A DNA stretch of 64,000 nucleotides from Mycobacterium botniense. GTDB taxonomy: Bacteria; Actinomycetota; Actinomycetes; Mycobacteriales; Mycobacteriaceae. The position numbers and the translations under genes were made by a program. Positions 29,547-39,127 of this stretch are shown here, in pieces. The DNA is taken from the NCBI RefSeq assembly GCF_010723305.1, contig NZ_BLKW01000004.1, positions 1,860,001 through 1,924,000 of the forward strand, in the 5' to 3' direction. A model generated the notes under the pieces. It did not search any database. It saw only the letters and a list, made by a program, of their open reading frames with translations, and was not told where the DNA came from. Numbering within the stretch: position 1 is the stretch's first letter; every line of letters begins with the position of its first letter.

Positions 29547-30161
29547 TCACCACTCGATACCCTTTTGACCCTTGCGCCCGGCGTCCATGGGGTGCTTGAT
29601 TTTGGCCATTTCGGTCACCAGGTCGGCGGCCTGGACCAGCGCCGGCGGAGCGTCGCGGCCGGTGATCACCACATGCTGGCGGCCAGGGCGGTTACGCAGC
29701 CTGGCGAGCACGTCGTCGACGTCGACCCAGCCCCACTTGAGCGGATAGGTGAACTCGTCGAGGACATAAAAGTCGTGCCGCTGCGCGGCGAGGCGACGCG
29801 CGATCTCGGCCCAGCCGTCGGCGGCGGCCGCGGCGTGGTCGTGCTCGTCACCACGCTTGCGCGACCACGACCAGCCGGCCCCCATCTTGTGCCATTCGAC
29901 TGGCCCGCCGACCCCGTGTTCGTCGTGGAGGCGCCCGAGGTGACGGAACACGGCCTCCTCACCGACCTTCCACTTGGCGCTTTTGACGAACTGGAACACG
30001 GCGATGTTCAGGCCGGCGTTCCAGGCCCGCAGCGCCATGCCGAACGCCGCCGTCGATTTGCCCTTACCCGCGCCGGTGTGCACCGCCAGCACCGGGGTGT
30101 TGCGGCGCGCCCGGGTGGTCATGCCGTCGTCAGGAACCTGAAGCGGGCGACCGTGCGGCAT
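29547..30161 (-). CDS. cobO: Cob(I)yrinic acid a,c-diamide adenosyltransferase
   Basis: A 204-residue CobO/BtuR-type adenosyltransferase that transfers the adenosyl group of ATP to cobalt(I) corrinoids. The P-loop GAGKGKST is at residues 30-37. Further family blocks are FQFVKSAKWKVGEEAVFR, DFYVLDEFTYPLKWGWVD and VVITGRDAPPALVQAADLVTE, with the C-terminal HPMDAGRKGQKGIEW. It lies 21 bp downstream of the chelatase gene and about 100 bp upstream of cobB, in the same direction. Confidence 0.94.
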   Translation of the reverse strand: MPHGRPLQVPDDGMTTRARRNTPVLAVHTGAGKGKSTAAFGMALRAWNAGLNIAVFQFVKSAKWKVGEEAVFRHLGRLHDEHGVGGPVEWHKMGAGWSWSRKRGDEHDHAAAAADGWAEIARRLAAQRHDFYVLDEFTYPLKWGWVDVDDVLARLRNRPGRQHVVITGRDAPPALVQAADLVTEMAKIKHPMDAGRKGQKGIEW

Positions 30162-30182
30162 GGACTATCACCTCCGGCGGGC

Positions 30183-32021
30183 TCAGGCCGCGCCGCGCAC
30201 GGCCCGGGTGAGGAAATCGGCGCGCAACTGCTCCAACCGCAGCGCCGGCGCGCCGAGCTGAGCGGCCAGCTGCTCAGCCAAACCCAATCGCACATAAGAC
30301 ATTTCGCAGTCGATGACCACTGCCGCCGCTCCCGCGGCGACCAACCGGGCGGCCGCGGACCGTGCGCGCCGCAGTGGGTCCGGCCCCGCCGTGGCCCGGC
30401 CGTCGGTGAGAACCACCACCAGCGGCCGGCGTGCCCGGTCACGCACCTTCTCCCGGACGACCAGTTGGCAGGCGGCCAGCAGACCCTCGGCGAGGGGGGT
30501 TTTGCCGCCGGTGTCAAAGCGCGCGAGCCGGCGTCCGGCGATATGAGCCGACGACGTGGGCGGCAGTAGCAGCTGGGCCCCGTGGTCACGGAAGGTGATC
30601 ACCGCCACTTTGTCGCGGCGCTGATAGGCGTCACGCAGCAGCGACAGGGCGGCGCCGCTGACCGCCGCCATGCGATCGCGGGCGGCCATCGAACCCGAGG
30701 CGTCGACAAGGAAGATGACCAGATTGCCTTCGCGGCCTTCGCGTATGGCTCGGTGCACGTCACCGGGCTGCAGCCGCAGCGGGCCCGGCCCCGCGGCATG
30801 CTGCGCAGCGGCCAGCACCGTGGCGAACAGATGCACACCATGACCGGCAACGCCGTCGTCGGTGGCCGCGATGACGGCACCGGAAACATTGCGGGCCCGC
30901 GACCGCCGTCCCGGCGCACCCGCCCCGACTCCGGGGACGCTCAGCGCCCGGGTGCGGTAGGTCGCCGAGGGCGGCGCGCTGGGTCTGGTGGGATGCGGGC
31001 CTGACGACGAATGGTGTCGTACCGGCGTGTCGTCCGTGCCGGCAGACTGCCCGCCGCCGGGTGGGTCGGGGTCGGGTTCGGGATCGCCGCCCGTACCGGA
31101 GCCACCGGCGTGCCGCAGCGCCGCATCCAGCTGGTCGCGGTCGATACCGGGGTCGTCGAACGGGTCGCGGCGGCGCCGATGCGGCAGCACCAGCTCAGCC
31201 GCCGCCCGGATGTCTTGCTCGTCGACCCTGCGGCAGCCGCGCCAGGCGGCGTGGGCGACGGCGGTGCGGGCCATCACCAGGTCGGCGCGCATGCCGTCGA
31301 CGTCGAACGCCGCGCACAGCGCCGCGATGCGGCGTAACTCGCTGTCGGGCAACATCACCTCGTCGACTAGCGCGCGGGCGTTGGCGATCCGGCGGGCCAG
31401 CTCCGCGTCAGCGTCGGCGTAGCGGGCCGCGAAGGTGTCCGGGTCGGCTTCGTAGGCCATCCGCCGCCGGATGACCTGCGCGCGCACCTCGATATCGCGC
31501 GATGCGCGCACGTCGACGGTGAGCCCGAACCGGTCGAGCAGCTGCGGACGTAGTTCGCCCTCTTCGGGATTCATGGTGCCAATCAGGACGAACCGGGCCT
31601 CGTGAGAATGCGAGATACCGTCGCGCTCGATGTGCACCCGTCCCATCGCGGCGGCGTCGAGCAGCAGGTCCACCAGGTGGTCGTGCAGCAAGTTGACCTC
31701 ATCGACGTAAAGCACGCCGCCGTGGGCGCGGGCCAGCAGCCCCGGCGAGAAGGCGTGCTCGCCGTCGCGCAGCACCCGTTGCAGGTCCAGTGAACCGATC
31801 ACACGGTCCTCGGTGGCTCCCAACGGCAACTCCACCAGGGCGGCGCCGCCGTCGGAGGCGGCTGACAACAACGCGGCCAGCCCCCGGACGGCCGTCGATT
31901 TGGCGGTGCCCTTCTCGCCGCGGATGAGCACCCCGCCGATTTCCGGGCGCACCGCACACAACAACAGCGCGAGCCGCAGCTGGTCGTGGCCGACAAGTGC
32001 GCTGAACGGGTAGGGCTTCAC
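30183..32021 (-). CDS. Mg/Co-chelatase subunit, fused ChlI-ChlD type
   Basis: A 612-residue protein joining an AAA+ ATPase (ChlI/BchI-like) and a von Willebrand A domain (ChlD/BchD-like). Seen are Walker [10 protein letters not shown] near residue 35, LYVDEVNLL (Walker B), [20 protein letters not shown] (sensor 1 region), an acidic Pro/Gly-rich linker near 320, and the MIDAS motif DASGS at 440-444. Mycobacteria make no chlorophyll, so the likely role is ATP-driven cobalt insertion together with CobN, which is not in this window. GTG 32021 overlaps the upstream GNAT stop as GTGA. The M. tuberculosis counterpart is Rv2850c. Confidence 0.9.
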   Translation of the reverse strand: MKPYPFSALVGHDQLRLALLLCAVRPEIGGVLIRGEKGTAKSTAVRGLAALLSAASDGGAALVELPLGATEDRVIGSLDLQRVLRDGEHAFSPGLLARAHGGVLYVDEVNLLHDHLVDLLLDAAAMGRVHIERDGISHSHEARFVLIGTMNPEEGELRPQLLDRFGLTVDVRASRDIEVRAQVIRRRMAYEADPDTFAARYADADAELARRIANARALVDEVMLPDSELRRIAALCAAFDVDGMRADLVMARTAVAHAAWRGCRRVDEQDIRAAAELVLPHRRRRDPFDDPGIDRDQLDAALRHAGGSGTGGDPEPDPDPPGGGQSAGTDDTPVRHHSSSGPHPTRPSAPPSATYRTRALSVPGVGAGAPGRRSRARNVSGAVIAATDDGVAGHGVHLFATVLAAAQHAAGPGPLRLQPGDVHRAIREGREGNLVIFLVDASGSMAARDRMAAVSGAALSLLRDAYQRRDKVAVITFRDHGAQLLLPPTSSAHIAGRRLARFDTGGKTPLAEGLLAACQLVVREKVRDRARRPLVVVLTDGRATAGPDPLRRARSAAARLVAAGAAAVVIDCEMSYVRLGLAEQLAAQLGAPALRLEQLRADFLTRAVRGAA

Positions 32022-32488
32022 GGCGGGGTCCCCACCGCGGAACCGGATCGCAGCATCGGCACGTGCGGAACACCGTTGTCGAGGAATTCGTCACCGTCCC
32101 GGGCGAACCCGTGCCGGGCGTACATGTCCGCGAGATAGTGTTGCGCGTCGACCCGGCACGGGTAATCGCCGACCTCGGCCAGCGCGGCGCGCAGCAGCCG
32201 AGTGGCGTGGCCCTGGCCGCGTGCGCTGTGCGTGGTGCACAGCCGGCCGATACGGAACACCTTCTCACCTCCGGCATGCTCCTCCATCAGCCGCAGCGTA
32301 CCGATCACCGCACCGTCGGGCGCTTCCAGCCAGAAATGCCGGGTTTCGGCGAGCAGGTCGTGCCCGTCCAGCTCCGGATACGGGCAAGCCGGCTCGACCA
32401 CGAAGACCTCGATCCGCAGCCGGAGCAGTTGGTACAGTGTCGGCGCGTCAAGGTCTTTCGCCCAGGCGCGACGGAGCGCGGCCGTCAC
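32018..32488 (-). CDS. GNAT-family N-acetyltransferase (ElaA-like)
   Basis: A 156-residue acetyltransferase resembling ElaA. The N-terminus [20 protein letters not shown] near residue 17 is typical of that subgroup. The acetyl-CoA-binding motif A is [20 protein letters not shown], with the R/QGxG/A loop as RGQGHA, followed by [19 protein letters not shown]. The substrate is unknown. Its GTG start overlaps the mqo stop and its TGA overlaps the chelatase GTG, so three genes are probably translated in tandem. The counterpart is Rv2851c. Confidence 0.88.
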   Translation of the reverse strand: MTAALRRAWAKDLDAPTLYQLLRLRIEVFVVEPACPYPELDGHDLLAETRHFWLEAPDGAVIGTLRLMEEHAGGEKVFRIGRLCTTHSARGQGHATRLLRAALAEVGDYPCRVDAQHYLADMYARHGFARDGDEFLDNGVPHVPMLRSGSAVGTPP

Positions 32489-34023
32489 GAGGCCCACCGC
32501 GCCGCCGCGGTCGGCTGTGCCGATGGGGAAACCCCCGCCTCCGCACCGGATTCCAGCCCCAACGCCTTGGTGCCCCATGACCACACCTGCTCGAACAATG
32601 CCGGCTCGCGGGACAGTTGGGTGCCCAGCGACGGGACCATCTCCGTGAGCGTGGGCAGCCACGAGGGATAGCGGTCGGCAAAACAGCGTTGCAGCACCTC
32701 GAGCATGGACGATACGGCGGTGGAGGCCCCCGGCGAGGCACCCAACACCCCGGCGATGCTGCCGTCGGCGGCGGCCAGCACCGTGGTGTCGAACTCGAGC
32801 ACCCCACTGCATTTGTTTTGCCGGATGACCTGGACACGCTGCCCCGCCGGCATCGTCTCCCAATCCGATGCCACCGCGCTCGGGGCGAACTCCCGCAGCG
32901 CGTTCACATATGCCGGTTTGGACAGCCGCAGCTGCCCGATCAGGTAACCGGCCAGTTTCCTTTCGCTAACGCCGGCACCGAGCACCGCGATCAGGTTGTC
33001 GGGCTTGATCGACCGCAGCAGGTCGGTGACATGACCCTGTCTGAGGAATTTCGGCGACCACCCGGCGAACGGGCCGAACAGCAACCAGGGTTGGCCGTTG
33101 ATGATCCGCAGGTCCAGGTGCGGCGCCGTCATCGCCGGAGCGCCCGCGGCGGGAAGACCGTACACCTTGGCCCGGTGCGCACGGGTGAGTGAAGGGCGGC
33201 GACTGCGCAGGAACTTGCCGGCCACCGGGAAACCGGCGAATCCCTTCACCTCGTCGATGCCGGACTTCTGCAGCAGCGGCAGCGCGGCCCCGCCGGCGCC
33301 GACGAAGACGAATCTGGCGATCAGTTTGCGATTCTCACCGGTGCGCCGGTTGCGGAGCCGCAGCGCCCAGCCACCGGGCTGACGTGACAGTCCCCGCACT
33401 TCATATCCGAAAAGCGCGGTCATGCCGCGACCGGTGCAGTAGCCGATGAGCTGTGTAGCCAGCGCACCGAAGTCGACGTCGGTCCCGTGTGGGGCCCACG
33501 TGAGCGCAATCGGCTCGGAGAAGTCGCGCCCGGCAGCCATGAACGGCAACCGGCGCGCGAATTCGTCAGCATCATCGATGAATTCGGTGTCGGCAAACAG
33601 TGGATTGGTTACCAGCGCCTGCCAGCGGCGGCGTAGATAGTCGACGCACCCGGCGCCGTGCACGAAGCCGACATGCGGGACCGGGTTGAGGAAGCTGCGT
33701 ACGTCGCTCACCATGCCGTTTTCGGCGGCGTATGCCCAGAACTGGCGGGTGACCTGGAACTGTTCGTTGACGTGTACGGCTTTGGCGATGTCGATGGCGC
33801 CGTCGCGCTGCGGCGTGTAGTACAACTCGCAGAGCGCCGAATGCCCGGTACCGGCGTTGTGCCACGGGTCGCTGCTCTCAGCGGCCACCGCGTCCAGCCG
33901 TTCCACCAGCGTGATCGACCAGTCCGGCTGCAGTCGGCACAGTAACGCGCCCAGCGTGGCGCTCATGATGCCCGCACCCACCAACACGACGTCAGTCTTC
34001 GCGGTTGTGACGAGGTCTGGCAC
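32485..34023 (-). CDS. mqo: Malate:quinone oxidoreductase
   Basis: A 512-residue FAD-dependent membrane-associated enzyme that oxidises malate to oxaloacetate and passes electrons to menaquinone. The N-terminal dinucleotide motif is [17 protein letters not shown], followed by the family block [20 protein letters not shown]. Further signatures are [50 protein letters not shown] and [19 protein letters not shown]. The start is GTG 34023. It is first in the run mqo-GNAT-chelatase. Upstream lies the decayed mtr gene on the other strand. Confidence 0.95.
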   Translation of the reverse strand: MPDLVTTAKTDVVLVGAGIMSATLGALLCRLQPDWSITLVERLDAVAAESSDPWHNAGTGHSALCELYYTPQRDGAIDIAKAVHVNEQFQVTRQFWAYAAENGMVSDVRSFLNPVPHVGFVHGAGCVDYLRRRWQALVTNPLFADTEFIDDADEFARRLPFMAAGRDFSEPIALTWAPHGTDVDFGALATQLIGYCTGRGMTALFGYEVRGLSRQPGGWALRLRNRRTGENRKLIARFVFVGAGGAALPLLQKSGIDEVKGFAGFPVAGKFLRSRRPSLTRAHRAKVYGLPAAGAPAMTAPHLDLRIINGQPWLLFGPFAGWSPKFLRQGHVTDLLRSIKPDNLIAVLGAGVSERKLAGYLIGQLRLSKPAYVNALREFAPSAVASDWETMPAGQRVQVIRQNKCSGVLEFDTTVLAAADGSIAGVLGASPGASTAVSSMLEVLQRCFADRYPSWLPTLTEMVPSLGTQLSREPALFEQVWSWGTKALGLESGAEAGVSPSAQPTAAARWAS

Positions 34024-34135
34024 CGAAGTCCTTCTGGTTTCTGGGCTGTGCGACGTTCCCGACCCCTCAGGTTATCCCGGCCGCTGTGGACGCAAACGCG
34101 TGCCGGGCCATCAAACGGCGGCGCCGCGGGCCCCG

Positions 34136-34441
34136 CTGGTCGCCACCGACCACCGCGACGTCCCGTCCGCGGTGTTGACCGATCCGCCGATAACCACGGT
34201 AGGACTGACCGAAAACAGGGCTTTCGCACAGGGATTCGATGTATGCGTCGTTCAGCACCATAGCGACGTCGCCTACGGCTGGACGATGACGGACACCACC
34301 GGCATCGCTGATCCAGGCGATGAGCTTCGGGCTGACCGCCGCCGAGACAGCCCGCGGCGCGGATGAGACTCGCCCGGTCCGCCCGAGGTGGTCAAGACCG
34401 CGGTCCTGGAGCGGTACTGGGGCCCGCTCTATGCGGTTTAA
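34136..34441 (+). pseudogene. mtr: Remnant of mycothione reductase gene (mtr)
   Basis: Three short plus-strand pieces in different frames match successive parts of the mycothione reductase C-terminus as I recall it. First, about 34142-34306, TDHRDVPSAVLTDPPITTVG, then LTENRAFAQG and DVAYGWTMTDTTGIA. Second, 34311-34360, IQAMSFGLTAAETARG. Third, ending at TAA 34439-34441, PPEVVKTAVLERYW. About 30 codons between the first two pieces are missing, and the FAD and disulfide domains are gone. In M. tuberculosis intact mtr (Rv2855) sits at this place near mqo. The remnant cannot make a working enzyme. Its end overlaps the end of the Fur-family gene. Confidence 0.8.
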
Positions 34442-34935
34442 CGCTGCCGCGGTTGGATTCTGGGTTCCTGCCCCTCAGCCTGGCATTGCGGGCACAGCCC
34501 GTGCAACGTCAGGCCAGCCCGCTCGGACAGGCTGAAGGAACTGCCCGCCATCGCATGCTCCAACGCTGATGTCAGCTGTTGTGCGGGCACCTCGATGATC
34601 GAGCCGCATCGGGTGCATACCGCGTGATGGTGCGGGTCAGTGGCCAGCCCGTACGTGGTGACCCCGTTCTCCAGGGTCAACGCGTGCAGCACCCCCTGCT
34701 CGACCAGTGTCGTCACTGTCCGGTAAATCGTCGCCAGGTCCGGCGGCGGGGTCCCGGCGGGCAGGCACTCGCGCAGTCGCTGAGAGATCTCGGCCACCGA
34801 TAGGTGCCCGTTGACCGGCTCCAGTACCGCCAGCACCGCGATGCGGGAAGCCATCCGCCGCAGCCCATGGGCACGCAGGAACGCGCCGATCCGCTCGGTG
34901 ACGGCCGGATCGAGAGCCGACGGCTTCGTCGTCAC
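34438..34935 (-). CDS. Fur-family metal-dependent repressor (Nur-like by context)
   Basis: A 165-residue Fur-family regulator. The winged-helix DNA-binding domain occupies about residues 1-90 (RIAVLAVLEPVNGHLSVAEI, then LATIYRTVTTLVEQGVL). The dimer/metal domain has a His-rich loop and two CxxC pairs, DPHHHAVCTRCG near residue 100 and GLCPQCQ near 148, which bind structural zinc. It is divergent from the phosphodiesterase and nicT genes. A 6-5-6 inverted repeat resembling the nickel-regulator (Nur) box lies upstream of nicT, so nickel sensing is the best inference. Zur, PerR or Fur function cannot be excluded. It differs in location from M. tuberculosis FurA and FurB. Confidence 0.85.
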   Translation of the reverse strand: MTTKPSALDPAVTERIGAFLRAHGLRRMASRIAVLAVLEPVNGHLSVAEISQRLRECLPAGTPPPDLATIYRTVTTLVEQGVLHALTLENGVTTYGLATDPHHHAVCTRCGSIIEVPAQQLTSALEHAMAGSSFSLSERAGLTLHGLCPQCQAEGQEPRIQPRQR

Positions 34936-35005
34936 CCCTTCAGTGTCGCGCCCCTGTCCGGGATTGCCAACGCACCGCGGCGATTCTTATGAAAGGGATT
35001 TCTGT

Positions 35006-36139
35006 TTGGCTGCCAGACTGGCCTGCGTGGCCGGGTCAATCTGTGATGTGCTGCCGTCGGCGGCGGCGCTGCTCGGACACCCCGTCGCGGTGGATGCGCT
35101 CGGGTTGACCGAGAGCGTCGGTGCTGTCGCTCGGGTGGGTCTCCTGCTGGTCGACGGCATGGGCGCACATCTGCTGCCGCAGATGTGCGCCCATGCGCCC
35201 CTGCTGGCCTCGGTGATGGCCGGCGGTGCCGGACGACTGGACAACCTGGTCTGCACCTTCCCGTCGACGACACCGACCAGCTTGGTGTCGCTGGCCACCG
35301 GTACGTCAGCGGGCGAGCACGGCATCCTGGGCTTCACCGTCAAGCTCCCCGACACCGACCGGGTGTTGCATCACATCATGTGGCGTGACGACCCCCCGCC
35401 CGCCCAGTGGCAGCCGGTCCCGACATGGTTCGAACGGCTCACCGAGGCCGGGATCAGCGCCCGGGCGGTGTTGCCGGCGGCGTTCCTCGGCAGCGGCTTG
35501 ACCGAGGCCGCGTACCGCGGCGCGCGGCTGCGCCCCGCCGGCCCCCACACCGACTACGCCCAGCAGGTGCTCGACGAGCTCGACGCGGCGCCGGGACTGG
35601 TCTATGCCTATACCGCCGAACTGGACACCGCGGCGCATCTGTTCGGCATCGGGTCGCGGCAGTGGCAGCAAGCAGCCGCCCAGGTCGACGCGCTGGTGAC
35701 CCGCCTGGTGGAGGCATTGCCGCCGGACGCGGCGCTGCTGGTCACCGCCGACCACGGCGGTGTGAATGCCCAGACCCGCGTCGACCTTGACGCCGACCCG
35801 CGACTGACGTCGGGGGTCCGAGTGGTCGCCGGCGAACCGCGGGTGCGCTACCTGTACACCCGAGCCGGCGCAGCAGCCGATGTGCTGGCCACCTGGCGCG
35901 AGCTGCTCGGCAACCGCGCCGAGGTGTGCAGCCGCGAGCAGGCGGTGGCCGCCGGTGTGTTCGGGCCCGTGCACCCGCGCCACCTGAGCCGCATCGGCGA
36001 CGTCGTCGTCACCTGCACAGGCGACACGGTGGTGCTGGCCACCGGTCACGAGCCACCGCAAACTGCGCGCCTCGTCGGCTTCCACGGCGGGAGCACGCCG
36101 GCCGAGACGGAGATCCCGCTGATCACCTTCCGCGGGTAG
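35006..36139 (+). CDS. Type I phosphodiesterase/nucleotide pyrophosphatase-like protein
   Basis: About 377 residues of the alkaline phosphatase superfamily. Metal-site signatures are LLLVDGMGAHLLP near residue 44, TFPSTTPTSLVSLATGTSAG near 85 (Thr nucleophile region), ELDTAAHLFG near 203 and TADHGGVNAQ near 246. The C-terminus has GFHGGSTPAETEIPLITFRG. No signal peptide is present, so it is probably cytoplasmic; the substrate is unknown. TTG 35006 is chosen because GAAAGGGA lies 7 bases upstream; GTG 35027 is the alternative. It is divergent from the Fur-family gene by about 70 bp and precedes nicT, so metal control of this enzyme is conceivable. Confidence 0.8.
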   Translation: MAARLACVAGSICDVLPSAAALLGHPVAVDALGLTESVGAVARVGLLLVDGMGAHLLPQMCAHAPLLASVMAGGAGRLDNLVCTFPSTTPTSLVSLATGTSAGEHGILGFTVKLPDTDRVLHHIMWRDDPPPAQWQPVPTWFERLTEAGISARAVLPAAFLGSGLTEAAYRGARLRPAGPHTDYAQQVLDELDAAPGLVYAYTAELDTAAHLFGIGSRQWQQAAAQVDALVTRLVEALPPDAALLVTADHGGVNAQTRVDLDADPRLTSGVRVVAGEPRVRYLYTRAGAAADVLATWRELLGNRAEVCSREQAVAAGVFGPVHPRHLSRIGDVVVTCTGDTVVLATGHEPPQTARLVGFHGGSTPAETEIPLITFRG

Positions 36140-36147
36140 TTGTGCTT

Positions 36148-36164
36148 TTGCGAAATAGTCGCAA
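36148..36164 (+). promoter_or_regulatory. 6-5-6 inverted repeat, candidate Nur box upstream of nicT
   Basis: TTGCGA-AATAG-TCGCAA is a perfect inverted repeat 83 bp before the nicT ATG. A further TTGCG follows at 36170-36174. Its 6-5-6 layout and TTGC/GCAA ends match the published Streptomyces Nur box pattern (TTGCAA-N5-TTGCAA). A Fur-family gene lies 1.2 kb away. Binding is inferred. Confidence 0.6.
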
Positions 36165-36246
36165 TATCCTTGCGGAGCGCCGGCACCGAATGTGCCGGGT
36201 GGTTTAGCGTGTGTTCAGCCGATTTCCGGCGCTGAGGGGTAACGAG

Positions 36247-37362
36247 ATGCCCGGTACTGGCCACCGGCGGACGGGGCTGTGGTCGCGGCTGCGGCGCGCC
36301 CTGACTGCGGCGGAGTGGGCGCGTCTGGGATCGATGGCCGCAGTGATCGTGGCGCTGCACGTGATCGGCTGGGTCGCTCTGGTGTGCGTCGTCGCGCCCG
36401 CACACTTCAGCGTCGGCGGCACCACGTTCGGCCTGGGTGTCGGCGTTACGGGCTACACGCTGGGGCTGCGGCACGCAGTCGACGCCGACCATATCGCCGC
36501 GATCGACAACACCACCCGCAAACTGATGAACGACGGGCAGCGTCCGCTGGCGGTCGGCTTCTTTTTCTCGCTGGGCCACTCTTCGGTGGTATTCGGGCTG
36601 GCGGTGCTGCTGGCGGTGGGTTTGAAGACGATCGTCGGGCCGGTGGAAAACCAGTCCTCGCAACTGCACTACTACACCGGGCTGATCGGCGCCACCGTCT
36701 CAGGGGTGTTCCTTTATCTGATTGCCCTCATCAACGTTGCCATTCTGGCCGGTATTTTGGGCGTCTTCGTCCGGATGCGCCGCGGCGTTTACGACGAGGA
36801 CGAGTTGGAAGCGCAGTTGCACAAGCGGGGATTGCTCAACCGGATTCTCGGCCGCACCACCACATCGATCACCACCTCCTGGCACATGTATCCGGTCGGT
36901 GTCTTGTTCGGGCTGGGCTTCGACACCGCCACCGAGGTCGCGCTGCTGGCACTGGCGGGCACCGGTGCGGTGTCCGGCCTGCCCTGGTACGCCATCATGT
37001 GTCTGCCCGTGTTGTTCACCGCCGGCATGTGCCTGCTGGACACCATCGACGGGTCGTTCATGAACTTCGCCTACGGCTGGGCGTTTTCCAACCCGGTCCG
37101 CAAGGTCTACTACAACATCACCATCACCGGGTTGTCGGTCGCCGTCGCCATGGTGATCGGCACCGTCGAACTGCTCGGGCTGCTTGCCGGTCAGCTGGGC
37201 TGGACCGGCGGAATCTGGAACTGGATCGCCGGTATCGACCTCAACGCTATCGGCGTTGTCATCGTCGCGCTGTTCGCGCTGACCTGGGTTGTCGCGCTCC
37301 TGGTGTGGCGTTTCGCACACATCGAGGACAAGTGGCGCCTGCCGGCCCGCCGCGGTGCCTAA
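36247..37362 (+). CDS. nicT: Nickel/cobalt transporter of the NiCoT family
   Basis: A 371-residue inner-membrane permease with eight predicted helices. The family signature in helix 2 is RHAVDADHIAAIDNTTRK near residue 77 (the HX4DH metal-selectivity motif). Others are FFFSLGHSSVVFGLA near 112, LFGLGFDTATEVALL near 222 and GMCLLDTIDGSFMNFAYGWA near 260. It takes up Ni2+ or Co2+; selectivity cannot be read with confidence. The start is ATG 36247 behind GAGGGGT. A candidate Nur box lies upstream. Nickel would serve urease or hydrogenase and cobalt would serve the B12 genes nearby. The M. tuberculosis counterpart is Rv2856. Confidence 0.93.
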   Translation: MPGTGHRRTGLWSRLRRALTAAEWARLGSMAAVIVALHVIGWVALVCVVAPAHFSVGGTTFGLGVGVTGYTLGLRHAVDADHIAAIDNTTRKLMNDGQRPLAVGFFFSLGHSSVVFGLAVLLAVGLKTIVGPVENQSSQLHYYTGLIGATVSGVFLYLIALINVAILAGILGVFVRMRRGVYDEDELEAQLHKRGLLNRILGRTTTSITTSWHMYPVGVLFGLGFDTATEVALLALAGTGAVSGLPWYAIMCLPVLFTAGMCLLDTIDGSFMNFAYGWAFSNPVRKVYYNITITGLSVAVAMVIGTVELLGLLAGQLGWTGGIWNWIAGIDLNAIGVVIVALFALTWVVALLVWRFAHIEDKWRLPARRGA

Positions 37363-37454
37363 ATCGCGTGCACGAACGGTGCTTCCCTGTACGCAACATT
37401 CGAAATACCAACCGCATGAGCAGATTTCGCGGTTTGCACACCCGCCGTCAAGGT

Positions 37455-38894
37455 TCAGCTACAGTGAAACAACGCCATGAACCCGAAGTCCATGTGCAGC
37501 TGCTGGTGGCAGTGGAATAGCGACAACCCCGGCTGATCGGCAACGAAGTCGATCTCCATGACCTGGTAATCGCCAATCATGGCAACGTCTTTACGTACAC
37601 CCGCGGTCGGTGTTCCCGCGAAACGAGTGATTTCGAAGGTGTGCCGGTGCAGGTGAATCGAGTGAACGTCGTCGCTGGCGTTGCGTAGGCGTAAGCGGTA
37701 ACGCCCGCCCCGGTGCAGCTGGATCAGCGGCTGCTTTGATTGCATCGAGAAGCGTTGGCCATTGATGGTCCACACGTTGAAGCCGTTGTCGGCGGCGTTC
37801 TGTTTTTCGATGAGCAAATCGATCACGTAATCAGGAGCGGCAGGGGTGGCATCGGTGTGAGCGAACACTCGATAATCCCACCGGAACAACGGTGGCGGCA
37901 CCCAGAGGGGTTGTCCGCTGCGGCCGGCGTATTCGACGACGATCCCCATGCCGTGGCGGCGGGCTTCATCGGACAGGTCGCCCAGTATCCACACACCGGG
38001 CTGGTTCATTTCCACCAACGCCGAGATCCGTTCAGCTGTGCCGAGCCACAGCACAGGCACCGCAACGGGTTTGGGCACCGGATTACCGTCAAGTTCCACC
38101 ACGGTGAACATGTGCCCCGGCAGCGCCAGGCTGCGTTCCTCGGTGGCGCTGCCGTTGAGCACATGAAACAGCACACGCTCGCCGGTTTTGACCCTAATCG
38201 GATCACCCGCCCCGAGCATGCGGCCGTTGATGGTAAACGCGCGGTAGCTCACTTCGTAGCCCGGTGGGGTGCCGCGGCTCAGCGCTTGCGCCCTCGCCGT
38301 GTCGGCGAGGGCGCGCAACGCCGGGTCGTGGGCGCCGGCCAGGAAGTCGGCGTCCGTTTCTTGGCCGCGGGTCAGGCTGGGCTCGAACTCCTTGAGCGTC
38401 AGGAACACCTCCTGGTCGTAGGCTCCCGGATGGTGCCGGGGCTCGACGTAGACCGGCCCGACTTGGCCCGAGTATTGGCCCCCGGACAGGTCGCCGCCCG
38501 GGGTCAGATGGCTGTGGTAGAAGCGAAAACCCGCCGGTCCGGGCGTGAACGACAGTCGTCGCCTGCCATGGGCGGCAATGTAGGGGGTCCCCTCTTCGGC
38601 GGCGCCGTCCACCTCAGCGGCCAGCGTTTGTCCGTGCCAGTGCAGCTGTTCGGGGGTGTCAGTGTCGTTGTAGATGTCGACCACTGTCGGCTTGCCTTCG
38701 GTGAAGCGCAACAGCGGACCCGGAAATTGCCCGCCGTAGAGGGTGGTTGACACCGTGCGGCCCGGGGCCAACTCGACGTTCCCTGCGCCGATACGCACCG
38801 TGTAGTCGGCTTTGCCTTTTAGCCTCGGCGGCTGCGGTGGGCGAGCACACGACACTGCGCCGGCGACGGCGAGCACACCCAACCCCCGCACCAC
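37455..38894 (-). CDS. Multicopper oxidase, exported
   Basis: A 479-residue two- or three-cupredoxin-domain oxidase. Copper ligands are HWHG (His85, His87), FYHSHL (His127, His129), HSIHLHRH near 425 and HCHQQLH (461-467). At Cys+10, the axial type-1 position, Phe472 replaces the usual Met, so a high-potential site is expected. The N-terminus LGVLAVAGAVSC is a short signal with a possible lipobox. Three arginines and an Asp directly precede the first GTG start (38894) in frame, as in a Tat signal, yet no standard start codon lies upstream. Likely role: periplasmic oxidation of copper(I), other metals or phenols. It converges with nicT. Confidence 0.85.
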   Translation of the reverse strand: MVRGLGVLAVAGAVSCARPPQPPRLKGKADYTVRIGAGNVELAPGRTVSTTLYGGQFPGPLLRFTEGKPTVVDIYNDTDTPEQLHWHGQTLAAEVDGAAEEGTPYIAAHGRRRLSFTPGPAGFRFYHSHLTPGGDLSGGQYSGQVGPVYVEPRHHPGAYDQEVFLTLKEFEPSLTRGQETDADFLAGAHDPALRALADTARAQALSRGTPPGYEVSYRAFTINGRMLGAGDPIRVKTGERVLFHVLNGSATEERSLALPGHMFTVVELDGNPVPKPVAVPVLWLGTAERISALVEMNQPGVWILGDLSDEARRHGMGIVVEYAGRSGQPLWVPPPLFRWDYRVFAHTDATPAAPDYVIDLLIEKQNAADNGFNVWTINGQRFSMQSKQPLIQLHRGGRYRLRLRNASDDVHSIHLHRHTFEITRFAGTPTAGVRKDVAMIGDYQVMEIDFVADQPGLSLFHCHQQLHMDFGFMALFHCS

Positions 38895-39127
38895 ATCACG
38901 GCGCCTCAGATCCGTGCTGGCCTCCCTCCGGTTGACGGCGTCGCCGACCCGACCGAGAAGTCTATGCCCGACATCGCGGGGGGATACCGACGGTGGAAAC
39001 GGCCGAGCGCGCCAGCCTGGCGTTCATCGACACACCTCGTCTGCTCCGTTCGCCGGCTTGTGCGGGCGGCGGTTACCGCCGTCACGAGCCGGCTTTTGCT
39101 TTGCTTTCCGCTCTGCACGCGGCGTAA

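Noticed and set aside
36140..36246. Possible cobalamin or NiCo riboswitch before nicT
   Set aside because: I found no B12 box and the space is too short for the full fold; the inverted repeat explains the region better.
36279..37520. A 413-codon plus frame across nicT
   Set aside because: A shadow frame, rich in Arg and His, over a gene with complete transporter motifs and a ribosome binding site.
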